From Euryarchaeota archaeon UBA82 (GTDB lineage: Archaea > Thermoplasmatota > Poseidoniia > Poseidoniales > Poseidoniaceae), in assembly GCA_002496635.1 (NCBI GenBank), contig DAKQ01000096.1:1-17228 (forward strand): a stretch of DNA of 17,228 bases, read 5' to 3'. This document shows positions 1 through 6,317 of this stretch, piece after piece (within the stretch, counting starts at the first letter, position 1; every line of letters begins with the position of its first letter). A model generated the notes under the pieces. That model saw nothing but the letters and a program-made list of their open reading frames with translations, ran no database searches and was not told where the DNA came from. A program made the translations under genes and the position numbers.

Positions 1-2
1 TA

Positions 3-83
3 GCGGCTGCAGTGGCAGGTCGACGGTTCTTAGGATCCGAAGATGAAGAAGAGGAATGGCGAGAAGCCGCTCCCGGATTATAA
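3..83 (+). CDS. C-terminal fragment of an upstream membrane protein (partial)
   Basis: An open frame enters from the left edge and stops at the TAA at 81-83, giving 26 residues. It begins with small apolar residues (AAAVAG), then two arginines (RRF), then a run of Asp/Glu (SEDEEEEW) and a short end. This resembles the end of a last membrane helix followed by a positive stop-transfer pair and an acidic cytoplasmic tail, the same arrangement seen in the secreted protein at 2350-4131. The rest of the gene lies outside the window, so no function can be given. The other two forward frames are closed by stops within the first 46 bases. Confidence 0.5.
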   Translation, partial: AAAVAGRRFLGSEDEEEEWREAAPGL

Positions 84-102
84 TTGCCGAAAAGCATCGT
101 AT

Positions 103-119
103 CCCCGCACGTATCGGGG
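103..119 (+). terminator. Weak hairpin between genes
   Basis: CCCCG at 103-107 can pair with CGGGG at 115-119 around a 7-base loop. The following bases are only moderately T-rich (TTGGGTTCTT). The hairpin lies 20 bases after the stop of the upstream gene, so it could end that transcript, or it could sit in the leader of the gene at 165. The hexamer CGTATC occurs at 98-103 and again at 110-115. A TTATAATT at 78-85 could be a TATA box for the next gene. All of this is weak. Confidence 0.22.
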
Positions 120-164
120 TTGGGTTCTTAACCTCCCCATGCGACGAATATATGAGATGAGCAA

Positions 165-1415
165 ATGAGTGGACTACTAAGTAAGGCTAACGCTACTGAA
201 GAAAAAGCCGAAAATGAAGTCAAAGCGTCTGAACCAGCCAGTATTACCCATGGTGTACATGAAGGAGGCGGACCTGATATACCAACCATGCTGAAAACAG
301 GTGGCTGGGTTGTCATTGTTATCGGTGGTCTGCTTTCACTCCAAGGCGGTTCTTGGGGACTTATCGTCGTCCTTGTTGTTCTTGTCCTGGGAATTGGAGC
401 ATTGTATGGAGGACAGATGCTCTCCGAAGAGGGAGTAAATCCTGTTAAGATGGGAATTGCTGCAGTATTAGCAATTCTTTTGACTACGGGGCCTTATGCT
501 GTCGGGCTCTTTGTCGGGGCTCCAGATACATTCGCGGTAACTGATCTAGAGTACGATGAAGAAGAGAACCGAATTTCTTTCATGGTTCGAGGAGGCATCG
601 ATGAAGCTACGGCAACCATCAACACCGTCGCTTTGAACGGAGTGACTACAGAAGTATGGTCTGGTTCTGAATCTCTTGGTGATAACGGTGCTCGATTCAA
701 GATTTCTATCGAAGATTTCTTCGAAGGAAACAGTGAAACATGCATTTATTGTTCAGATTCAACCTTGGTCGATTACCAACTAGTAGTCGATGATGGGGAA
801 GGCACTTCTTCAACTATTGACCTCGACACCGACTTTACAACTCGAGAAGTTCTTCACGCAGGTGTGCAAATTCAAGACCACATGACGAGCGAAAACTCAG
901 GCACAGGTACGTCAGGAACCACTACGACTGTCATCGATGGGCTAATCATTGACGTTCTTGCAGGAATCATGCCTGATGATCACGAGCCTCTTGATGGTGG
1001 TCTTCACAGTATGTCTACTGGTGAAGAGGATGCTGGGACTCTTGGAATCGTTCAAGGAGATTACACGCTCGAGCTCTCTGTTATGAAGGGAACTACCAAG
1101 AAATGGAGTCATCCAACTGTCGAAGTCGATGGTTATGCTGCCTCATACAACTCTGGTGGTGAATTCAAGAACGGAGAAATGACTACTTGGCTTAGAATGG
1201 GTGGTACCTCAACAGATGAGAATGGTATTCTTTTCCTTCATGAAGACGACTTCTATGATGGAGATGGATGTTACACATTTGAAGTTAAGATTACAAATTC
1301 ATTCTATACAGACGCTGCAGTGGTCGTTGAATCCCGAATGTCTTGGGAACTTAATTTTGATCAATACAACGATAATGATGGTGGGCAAGATGCTCGTACA
1401 TACGATTCATGCTGA
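165..1415 (+). CDS. Membrane-anchored surface protein of unknown function, three N-terminal helices
   Basis: 416 residues; I do not recognise a family. The first ~45 residues are charged and probably cytoplasmic. Three hydrophobic segments follow at about residues 46-63, 64-84 and 94-116. The remaining ~300 residues are acidic, rich in Ser/Thr/Gly and beta-like, and are probably outside the cell. They read as two beta-sandwich-like parts (about 120-235 and 260-416), the first with an ETCIYC pair (C193, C196). C369 and the C-terminal C416 are further cysteines that could form disulfides. ATG 165 is the only usable start, because the ATGs at 152 and 157 hit stops at once. The next small gene follows in the same direction. 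A structural or binding role at the surface is inference from topology only. Confidence 0.8.
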   Translation: MSGLLSKANATEEKAENEVKASEPASITHGVHEGGGPDIPTMLKTGGWVVIVIGGLLSLQGGSWGLIVVLVVLVLGIGALYGGQMLSEEGVNPVKMGIAAVLAILLTTGPYAVGLFVGAPDTFAVTDLEYDEEENRISFMVRGGIDEATATINTVALNGVTTEVWSGSESLGDNGARFKISIEDFFEGNSETCIYCSDSTLVDYQLVVDDGEGTSSTIDLDTDFTTREVLHAGVQIQDHMTSENSGTGTSGTTTTVIDGLIIDVLAGIMPDDHEPLDGGLHSMSTGEEDAGTLGIVQGDYTLELSVMKGTTKKWSHPTVEVDGYAASYNSGGEFKNGEMTTWLRMGGTSTDENGILFLHEDDFYDGDGCYTFEVKITNSFYTDAAVVVESRMSWELNFDQYNDNDGGQDARTYDSC

Positions 1416-1588
1416 TTCATGATTCTCACCAGAGCCTCGAGTGCAATTATGAAGACTCCTGTGACGAAGCCGATGATACCTACAATGAGAGAATAGTGTA
1501 TCGCTTACCAACTGGTGGCGGGTTTATGCCAACGACTTGCACAGGCAGACATATAGATTGTATCACTAAACACTTTGGAAGTAATTAA
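1409..1588 (+). CDS. Doubtful 59-residue acidic Cys-containing reading frame
   Basis: This frame starts at the ATG at 1409, overlaps the last seven bases of the preceding gene and ends at the TAA at 1586-1588. The product would be 59 residues with four cysteines (12, 18, 44 and 51), an acidic middle (CDEADDTYNE) and a short Gly/Pro/Thr section. It has no signal peptide or membrane segment. The overlap is the usual layout for translationally coupled genes, and the frame fills most of the otherwise empty gap before 1615. Against it, the length is unremarkable for chance, no family is recognised, and the complementary strand also carries a hydrophobic frame. It could also be a lost C-terminal extension of the upstream gene after a frameshift. 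Low confidence. Confidence 0.22.
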   Translation: MLIHDSHQSLECNYEDSCDEADDTYNERIVYRLPTGGGFMPTTCTGRHIDCITKHFGSN

Positions 1589-1592
1589 TTAC
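1581..1592. promoter_or_regulatory. Perfect 12-base A+T-rich palindrome upstream of the small membrane protein
   Basis: GTAATTAATTAC reads the same on both strands. It lies 23-34 bases before the ATG at 1615, which is where an archaeal TATA box would sit for a leaderless transcript. It could be that promoter element, an operator for a dimeric regulator, or both. Seen directly as a palindrome; its function is inference. Confidence 0.28.
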
Positions 1593-1614
1593 GACGATTG
1601 GAAGTTAGAGACTA

Positions 1615-1860
1615 ATGGGGTTGATGTACCTATTGATGCTGATGCTTCTCTTGGGAGGCAATGTATCATTAGCAATCGTTGTTGGATTGATCTACAACAA
1701 TTATCTTTGGTGGGAAAAGGATTTTGCATCCAGTGAACTGCACTTGGTCATCAACGCAGTATCAATTTCGACTCTAATCCTCTATCTCGTATTGCATGGA
1801 TGGGTACGACGAAAGGAAGAGGAAAAACTGCGGGAACTCGATATTCCCGAAATATACTAA
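1615..1860 (+). CDS. Small two-helix membrane protein, unknown function
   Basis: 81 residues. Two clear hydrophobic segments are present: about residues 4-28 (rich in Leu, Met and Val) and about 43-64. Between them lies a short loop with YLWWEKDF. The C-terminus is strongly charged (RRKEEEKLRELD) and should be cytoplasmic, giving an in-in topology by the positive-inside rule. The ATG at 1615 is used; an in-frame ATG at 1624 would remove only three residues. A palindrome lies about 28 bases upstream and a hairpin begins right at its stop codon, so it may be its own transcription unit. No family is recognised. It could be a small subunit or regulator of a membrane complex, but nothing in the sequence says which. 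Confidence 0.65.
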   Translation: MGLMYLLMLMLLLGGNVSLAIVVGLIYNNYLWWEKDFASSELHLVINAVSISTLILYLVLHGWVRRKEEEKLRELDIPEIY

Positions 1861-1878
1861 ACAAACTTGGATTTGTTT
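1859..1878 (+). terminator. Hairpin at the stop codon of the small membrane protein gene
   Basis: AAACAAA (1859-1865) pairs perfectly with TTTGTTT (1872-1878) around the loop CTTGGA. The stem starts inside the TAA stop codon and its 3' arm is T-rich. Archaeal terminators need mainly the T-rich stretch, so this is a reasonable place for transcription to end. The weak A-T stem makes it tentative. Confidence 0.35.
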
Positions 1879-1930
1879 GACTCGGATCTTCGATGAAAGA
1901 AATTAAGTGATATCTTTCAATGGTAAGACT

Positions 1931-2320
1931 ATGAGCAAGAGCGTTTTTGTTAAGTTTGTATCCGAGCCAAAGAATGACACATTAAAGACAATTGTTGGTA
2001 TTGCTTGTGTAGCACAAGCCATCAATGATGGGCATGATGTGAGTGTATTTTTTGCAGCATCAGGTACTCGATTATTGGATCGAGGATACATCGAAGAATT
2101 GGATAAAGAAATAGGGGCTGACTCCAAGATGGTCTCTGAATTCATGGATGAGATCATTTCCAAGGCAACGCTCTATTGTTCATTTGCTTCAGTAAAAGCA
2201 ACTCTAGGGCACAGTGAAGGAGATAGTGCTCTCATTGTTGCAGATGATAAAATCGAATGGAGCGGCCCTCCTGGAGTAATTGCTCTTGCAACAAATTCTG
2301 ATGTTCAGCTTACCTATTAG
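1931..2320 (+). CDS. DsrE/DsrF-like family small soluble protein
   Basis: 129 residues from the ATG at 1931 (MSKSVFVKF). An upstream ATG at 1907 would add eight residues with no family-like content, so the shorter start is preferred. The pattern fits the DsrE-like fold: an N-terminal beta strand (SVFVKF), a helix with small residues containing C26 (GIACVAQAINDGHDV), the strand-turn VSVFFAASGTRLLDRG, a following helix, then a second conserved-type cysteine C83 in LYCSFASVKATLG. DsrE-family proteins take part in sulfur-relay or persulfide handling, but many archaeal members are uncharacterised. No DsrF, DsrH or TusA partner is nearby, so a sulfur-transfer role is possible but unsupported. The gene converges on the minus-strand gene at 2350 with only 29 bases between stops. 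Confidence 0.68.
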   Translation: MSKSVFVKFVSEPKNDTLKTIVGIACVAQAINDGHDVSVFFAASGTRLLDRGYIEELDKEIGADSKMVSEFMDEIISKATLYCSFASVKATLGHSEGDSALIVADDKIEWSGPPGVIALATNSDVQLTY

Positions 2321-2340
2321 ATAAAAAATCATTTTGTTAA
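2321..2340. terminator. Shared terminator region between convergent genes
   Basis: The 29-base gap between convergent stops contains an A6 run followed by ATTTTGTT. Read on the plus strand it ends in a T-rich run after the DsrE-like gene. Read on the minus strand it shows a T6 run after the secreted-protein gene. T-rich tracts are the main archaeal termination signal, so one short stretch probably serves both transcripts. Confidence 0.38.
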
Positions 2341-2349
2341 GGGTACTCA

Positions 2350-4131
2350 TTATTCGTCTTTAACCGACACGATAGGATTTCCATCAGCATCCGTCCAAGT
2401 CTGATCTTCAAGTTCTTCTTCATTGGATTCCTCCGATGGTTCTGTTCCCTCTTCATCAACACCTTCCTCTTCTTCATCATCGTATACTTCTTCAGACTCG
2501 AAGTACTCTTTCTTCTGTAATTGACGTGATCCCAATGCTACAAAGACACCCAATCCTACGACAATAGCTACAATAATGGCATACAGAAGGACAGGAAGTT
2601 CTTCAACTTCTTCAGCTGTTGTCCAAGAGACTTCACTTGATGTTTGACCTGCCTCATCAGCGATTAAATTACTCACTGCTTCAAGAACATCTGGATACAA
2701 GAATTTACAATTCAATATTGTCGCTTCATCGGTGTAATGCCACCATGTGATTGGTACGTCCTTGGATTCTCCTGGGGCAACTTCCCAATTGCCTGTATTA
2801 GCTGTTGTATCTGCTTCTTCTCCATTGGTATAGCAACGAACATTCGGGTTTGCAGTTACAGTACCTGTGTTTGAAATTGTAATCATTGCATAGTGACTTT
2901 TTCCAGTATTTGCAGTCACTGAATCTGGTTCAATTTTATCGATACTCAGTGATGGGTACGTGATGTTGACAAATCCAGTTGAGGTTTTTGGTGCTGGTGC
3001 ATCGGCAATAAAGTCGCCCCAGTTGGATTCAACAGTAATTTTGATCGTGCCTGATTCTTGATTGTATTCACCCGAACCATCTACCCATTCGACGATTCTC
3101 TTGTGTTCGCTTGTTCCGAGGTCGACAAACCATGTGCTTTGATCTGTTTCACCGTTGATGACTGTATTGATTGTGTTACTATTGTAACCAATTCCTGTTG
3201 CAACTACTGTTGCTACTTGTGCGTTGACGTGAATCTCTCTCTTGGAAAGAAGTCGAATCCATGCGTCAGTATAGCCTCCAGTTCCAGTTGTTCCTTGATA
3301 GTCAATTGTGGCTTGATCATGTAGGATGATGTCTTCGTCTGTTCTGGAGCCTAGAATCATTGAATTATTGACCTCGATATGGGTTTGATCAGCAACATTG
3401 ATTGGGCCACTGCCAATGAGCGATGAATCATTAAATTGACAAAGATGTTCACAACTAATGTTTGCACTCATGAATGTCGAGCCTTCTGAAATAAGAGTTC
3501 CATGATTGAAGATATGGAAGGATGGTTGGTTCCAAGATAGACTTCCTCCACTTTGCGTGAATTGTTCGGCAGAAATCGTTTTCAGTTCAGCATTTGAATG
3601 AAATAGTTCGATATGAGTTATCCCAAATGAAAGAGGATAATGGTGATCGACTACAATCGAAAATTCATCGTTCAAATCCACAGTTGTCTCAAAGGAAGTT
3701 CCAGTGATCTCATTGGTTGTTGTTCCATTTATGGTCAAATTCAAATAGGCTTCCTGTGGTACGTTAATATTGAAATGGATGGTCATTATTGCCTCCGAAT
3801 CCGTGATGCTTTCATCGATAACAATATTGGTGTTATCAAAGATAAGAAGTGTTGAGACTGAAGATTGTCCTGTTAATTCTGCATGATCAAGATTGAGTGT
3901 TCCACCTTCTTCGACTGTTATTGTAGAACCTGTTGTAATTTGGGATTCACCAGTCCAGGTAAGCACGCCTCCGCTCGCAACAATAACATCTCCGTTGAAA
4001 TTACCACCATTCCATGTTTGGGAATCAGAGACAGTTGTTGTTGTTCCGTTTGTAGGTGGTGATGCCAGTGTCACACCTGCAAAAAGGATGGGAATCATCA
4101 TCAAAATTGTCAATACGCTTGCTGTTCGCAT
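2350..4131 (-). CDS. Secreted, C-terminally anchored surface protein with beta-helix-like and CARDB-like parts
   Basis: 593 residues. A typical signal peptide occupies residues 1-23 (MRT, then a hydrophobic core, then VTLA before S24). Residues about 30-110 carry short repeats such as GGVLTWTG and GGTLNLDH, as in right-handed beta-helix proteins. The middle is Ser/Thr/Asn-rich and beta-like. Residues about 392-503 resemble a CARDB/NEW3-type Ig-like adhesion module (ISNTGTVTANPNV; GESKDVPITW) with two cysteines, C433 and C475, that could pair. One membrane helix (513-535) and a very acidic 58-residue tail ending DADGNPIVSVKDE follow. This should be a cell-surface protein held by its C-terminal helix with the tail in the cytoplasm. 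It lies 42 bases downstream of carS on the same strand, so the two may be co-transcribed. Its ligand is unknown. Confidence 0.82.
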   Translation of the reverse strand: MRTASVLTILMMIPILFAGVTLASPPTNGTTTTVSDSQTWNGGNFNGDVIVASGGVLTWTGESQITTGSTITVEEGGTLNLDHAELTGQSSVSTLLIFDNTNIVIDESITDSEAIMTIHFNINVPQEAYLNLTINGTTTNEITGTSFETTVDLNDEFSIVVDHHYPLSFGITHIELFHSNAELKTISAEQFTQSGGSLSWNQPSFHIFNHGTLISEGSTFMSANISCEHLCQFNDSSLIGSGPINVADQTHIEVNNSMILGSRTDEDIILHDQATIDYQGTTGTGGYTDAWIRLLSKREIHVNAQVATVVATGIGYNSNTINTVINGETDQSTWFVDLGTSEHKRIVEWVDGSGEYNQESGTIKITVESNWGDFIADAPAPKTSTGFVNITYPSLSIDKIEPDSVTANTGKSHYAMITISNTGTVTANPNVRCYTNGEEADTTANTGNWEVAPGESKDVPITWWHYTDEATILNCKFLYPDVLEAVSNLIADEAGQTSSEVSWTTAEEVEELPVLLYAIIVAIVVGLGVFVALGSRQLQKKEYFESEEVYDDEEEEGVDEEGTEPSEESNEEELEDQTWTDADGNPIVSVKDE

Positions 4132-4173
4132 GGTTTGGCCACGATGTATTGAATCATCAATGCTTTGCCTGCA

Positions 4174-4836
4174 TCAGTAAGGAACATCCTTCCAACCAAT
4201 GGCATATCCAATCAGATTAAAGCCACGATGAAGTACTGGTGTGATGACAATTATTGCGAGCATTGGGTAGATGAGTTCACTAGAAGCTAAGAGCGAATCT
4301 CCCAAAAAGAGTTGGCCCCAGAGGAAGACCATGATTGCAAAAGGTAGTGTGTCCAGTAGTGGTGCTTTGGACGAAACATCCCCTTCTCGCTTCAAGCCTT
4401 GACGGCGCTTGAAAAATGAACCTGTTAAATCACCAAATAAGCAAGCAAAGCCGAGAAATGATCCCAAGATATAGGCTGTAACCCAATCGTTTCCAATTGA
4501 AAACCAAGCATCCTCTGAACCAATGATTGGACTTGCAAAGATAACGGCGCCGTCAAATTCTGTGCCAACAATGGCTAGCTGAAGTACGCACAGCAAGCCA
4601 GCAGTGAGTGATCCACCAATAAGTCCGTTCCAGGTTTTTCCATCGCCAAGCATCCGATTCCCGTCTTTTAGAGACCTTCCACCATCGATTGGCCATGGTC
4701 CGTAACCTGTTTTTGGAAGCCATTTGCCCCACATCATCGCAAAAGTATTCGCAATAAATCCTGGCAGATAAAGCCAAAGAGTCATCAAGACAAGAGAAAG
4801 AAAACCTAGGTCAGTGGCTGCATCAACGTTGCTCAT
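4174..4836 (-). CDS. carS: CDP-archaeol synthase (CDP-2,3-bis-(O-geranylgeranyl)-sn-glycerol synthase)
   Basis: An integral membrane enzyme that activates the archaeal lipid precursor with CTP, giving CDP-archaeol and pyrophosphate before polar headgroups are attached. The family signature is clear: IDGGRSLKDGNRMLGDGKTWNG at about residues 50-71 and GDLTGSFFKRR-GLKREG followed by PLLDTLPF at about 141-175, with several hydrophobic helices around them and a hydrophobic C-terminus. I use the Met at 4836 (MSNVDAATDLG), giving 220 residues; an ATG at 4863 would add nine residues unlike the family. Even so it is about 40 residues longer than typical CarS, mostly an extra stretch after the first motif (residues ~88-118). 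It is divergent from purD. Family identification is strong; activity is inferred. Confidence 0.92.
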   Translation of the reverse strand: MSNVDAATDLGFLSLVLMTLWLYLPGFIANTFAMMWGKWLPKTGYGPWPIDGGRSLKDGNRMLGDGKTWNGLIGGSLTAGLLCVLQLAIVGTEFDGAVIFASPIIGSEDAWFSIGNDWVTAYILGSFLGFACLFGDLTGSFFKRRQGLKREGDVSSKAPLLDTLPFAIMVFLWGQLFLGDSLLASSELIYPMLAIIVITPVLHRGFNLIGYAIGWKDVPY

Positions 4837-4928
4837 GAAAGATTGGATTTCAATAAAGCACATGAAGCCTCTTGTTGTGAACCCCTTTCTGCGGTTGAAT
4901 TATCAGCCTTGATATATTGCGTCGGGTT
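4837..4928. promoter_or_regulatory. Divergent promoter region of carS and purD
   Basis: This 92-base gap must hold starts for both directions. On the minus strand CTTTATTG lies about 20 bases before the carS ATG. On the plus strand GAATTATC lies 25-30 bases before the purD ATG at 4929. Either could be a TATA box for a leaderless or short-leader transcript. No strong Shine-Dalgarno precedes either start. The assignment is tentative. Confidence 0.28.
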
Positions 4929-6191
4929 ATGGGTAAGTCAGTCCTTGTCGTAGGAGGCGGTGGAAGAGAGCATGCTCTATGCAGGTCGCTTTTTGAATCA
5001 AAATCCATCGAGGATGTCCATGTTACTCCAGGAAACGCAGGAACCATGAATTACGCGACGAATCATTCGATATCAGCATCTGACATCACAGGGCTCGTCG
5101 ATTTATCCCGAAACTTACGTGTCGATTTCGTTGTTGTTGGTCCTGAAGCACCACTCTGCGAATCATTAGCGGATATTCTTCTCGAGCATCAGATTCCTTG
5201 TTTTGGACCTCAAGCACTTCATGCTGAACTCGAAGGATCTAAGCGGTTTGCGAAAGAAGCAATGCGTCGGGCAAATGTACCTACTGCTGATTATCTCGTG
5301 CTCGATTCTTCAACGGATCTTGAATCTGCTCTTGATTCGTATTCTCACAATCCTTGGGTCATCAAGAGAGATGTTCTTGCTGGCGGGAAAGGAGTCGTTG
5401 TCACCAGCGATTATCAAGAAGCGATTGAATTCATCAAAGATTCGATAGAATCCGATGGACATGTTTTGTTAGAGTCCTTTTTGCCCGGTGAGGAAGCGAG
5501 TATGTTGGTAGTAATGGATGCATCTGGATTCATTTGTCTGCCTCCAAGCCAGGATCATAAAAGAGTCTGGGATGGGGATAAGGGATTGAATACAGGAGGA
5601 ATGGGTGCCTATTGCCCTGCGCCTGTTGTTACTGAAACAATTCATCAAAAAGTGCTAGAACGAATCGTTAAGCCAATGCATCAAAGTCTGTCTGGAATGA
5701 AGGTTCCTTATCGTGGTGTTCTCTATGTTGGGTTGATGATCGATGAACACGGGGATCCATATGTTGTTGAATTCAATGTACGCTTTGGCGACCCAGAATG
5801 TCAAGTAACTCTCCCTCTTATTGCATCTGATGTGGGGGAATTGTTGTTTGCTGCTGCTACGGACTCTCTTCAAAACTACGATATTTCATTCCATGATAAA
5901 CACAGCCTAACCGTCGTTCTTGCTTCAGAAGGATATCCTCAATATACCATAAAAGGGCGAGTTATTCAAGGAGCAGAGATCAGCGAAGATACTGATGAGG
6001 CATGGGTCAGCCATGCAGGGACGGGTAGGGATGATTCTCATCAACTCATTTCGACCGGAGGAAGGGTCCTTGCTACGACAGCAATTGCTTCCTCTTTGAG
6101 GGAAGCAAGGGCACGTTCATATCAACGGATGCAAGCGATTTCTCTTCAAGGTTCTCATCATAGAACGGACATCGGACATCGTGCATTGTGA
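4929..6191 (+). CDS. purD: Phosphoribosylamine--glycine ligase (GAR synthetase)
   Basis: 420 residues, the normal size for PurD. It joins 5-phosphoribosylamine and glycine using ATP, the second step of purine synthesis, in the cytoplasm. The N-terminal domain opens with VLVVGGGGREHAL (residues 5-17). The ATP-grasp region shows VIKRDVLAGGKGVVV (about 144-158), the loop HKRVWDGDKG then NTGGMGAY (from H210), and the metal-binding segment EFNVRFGDPE (E281, N283). The C-terminus ends with the typical DIGHRAL. All core motifs are intact. An in-frame TTG at 4917 would add only MRRV, so the ATG at 4929 is chosen. No other pur gene is in the window, so it appears to be an isolated purine gene divergent from carS. 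Confidence 0.96.
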   Translation: MGKSVLVVGGGGREHALCRSLFESKSIEDVHVTPGNAGTMNYATNHSISASDITGLVDLSRNLRVDFVVVGPEAPLCESLADILLEHQIPCFGPQALHAELEGSKRFAKEAMRRANVPTADYLVLDSSTDLESALDSYSHNPWVIKRDVLAGGKGVVVTSDYQEAIEFIKDSIESDGHVLLESFLPGEEASMLVVMDASGFICLPPSQDHKRVWDGDKGLNTGGMGAYCPAPVVTETIHQKVLERIVKPMHQSLSGMKVPYRGVLYVGLMIDEHGDPYVVEFNVRFGDPECQVTLPLIASDVGELLFAAATDSLQNYDISFHDKHSLTVVLASEGYPQYTIKGRVIQGAEISEDTDEAWVSHAGTGRDDSHQLISTGGRVLATTAIASSLREARARSYQRMQAISLQGSHHRTDIGHRAL

Positions 6192-6317
6192 AAGAAAAAA
6201 AATCCCATTGTGTTGCTTGAATTTGAAGGCTTATTCACAGTAGGGATTAAAAGAGGGTCGAAAGTGGGCGAAGTGCTCCAGCATTGCTGCTGTCGAGCAA
6301 TCCTCTGAGGGAAAAAA
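6192..6317 (+). promoter_or_regulatory. Promoter and leader of aglB
   Basis: This 126-base gap follows purD. ATTAAAAG at 6246-6253 is a plausible TATA box behind a purine-rich AGTAGGG that could act as a BRE. It would place the transcript start near 6275-6280. The leader then holds a hairpin, ATTGCT (6283-6288) with AGCAAT (6296-6301) and a 7-base loop, and a good Shine-Dalgarno GAGGG ending about 7 bases before the ATG at 6318. AATCCC at 6201-6206 is also complementary to GGGATT at 6243-6248. No clear T-rich purD terminator is visible. Confidence 0.35.

Noticed and set aside
1201..1422. 73-residue plus-strand frame overlapping the end of the 416-residue protein
   Set aside because: It lies entirely over a well-supported gene in another frame and its Met-rich composition is typical of a shadow frame.
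1907..1930. Upstream ATG start for the DsrE-like protein
   Set aside because: The extra eight residues (MISFNGKT) have no family-like content, and the ATG at 1931 begins directly at the first core beta strand.
4837..4863. ATG at 4863 as the carS start
   Set aside because: It adds nine residues (MCFIEIQSF) that do not resemble the family; the internal ATG at 4836 already leaves an ample N-terminus.
4917..4928. TTG start for purD adding MRRV
   Set aside because: The ATG four codons later gives the normal PurD N-terminus (MGKSVLVVGGGG).
4850..5047. Minus-strand frame across the purD start
   Set aside because: Overlaps conserved PurD coding sequence and would block the divergent promoter region; no protein-like features.
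6283..6301. Hairpin in the aglB leader considered as a riboswitch or tRNA-like element
   Set aside because: Only a single 6-base stem with no further conserved core; too little structure for a riboswitch or RNA gene.
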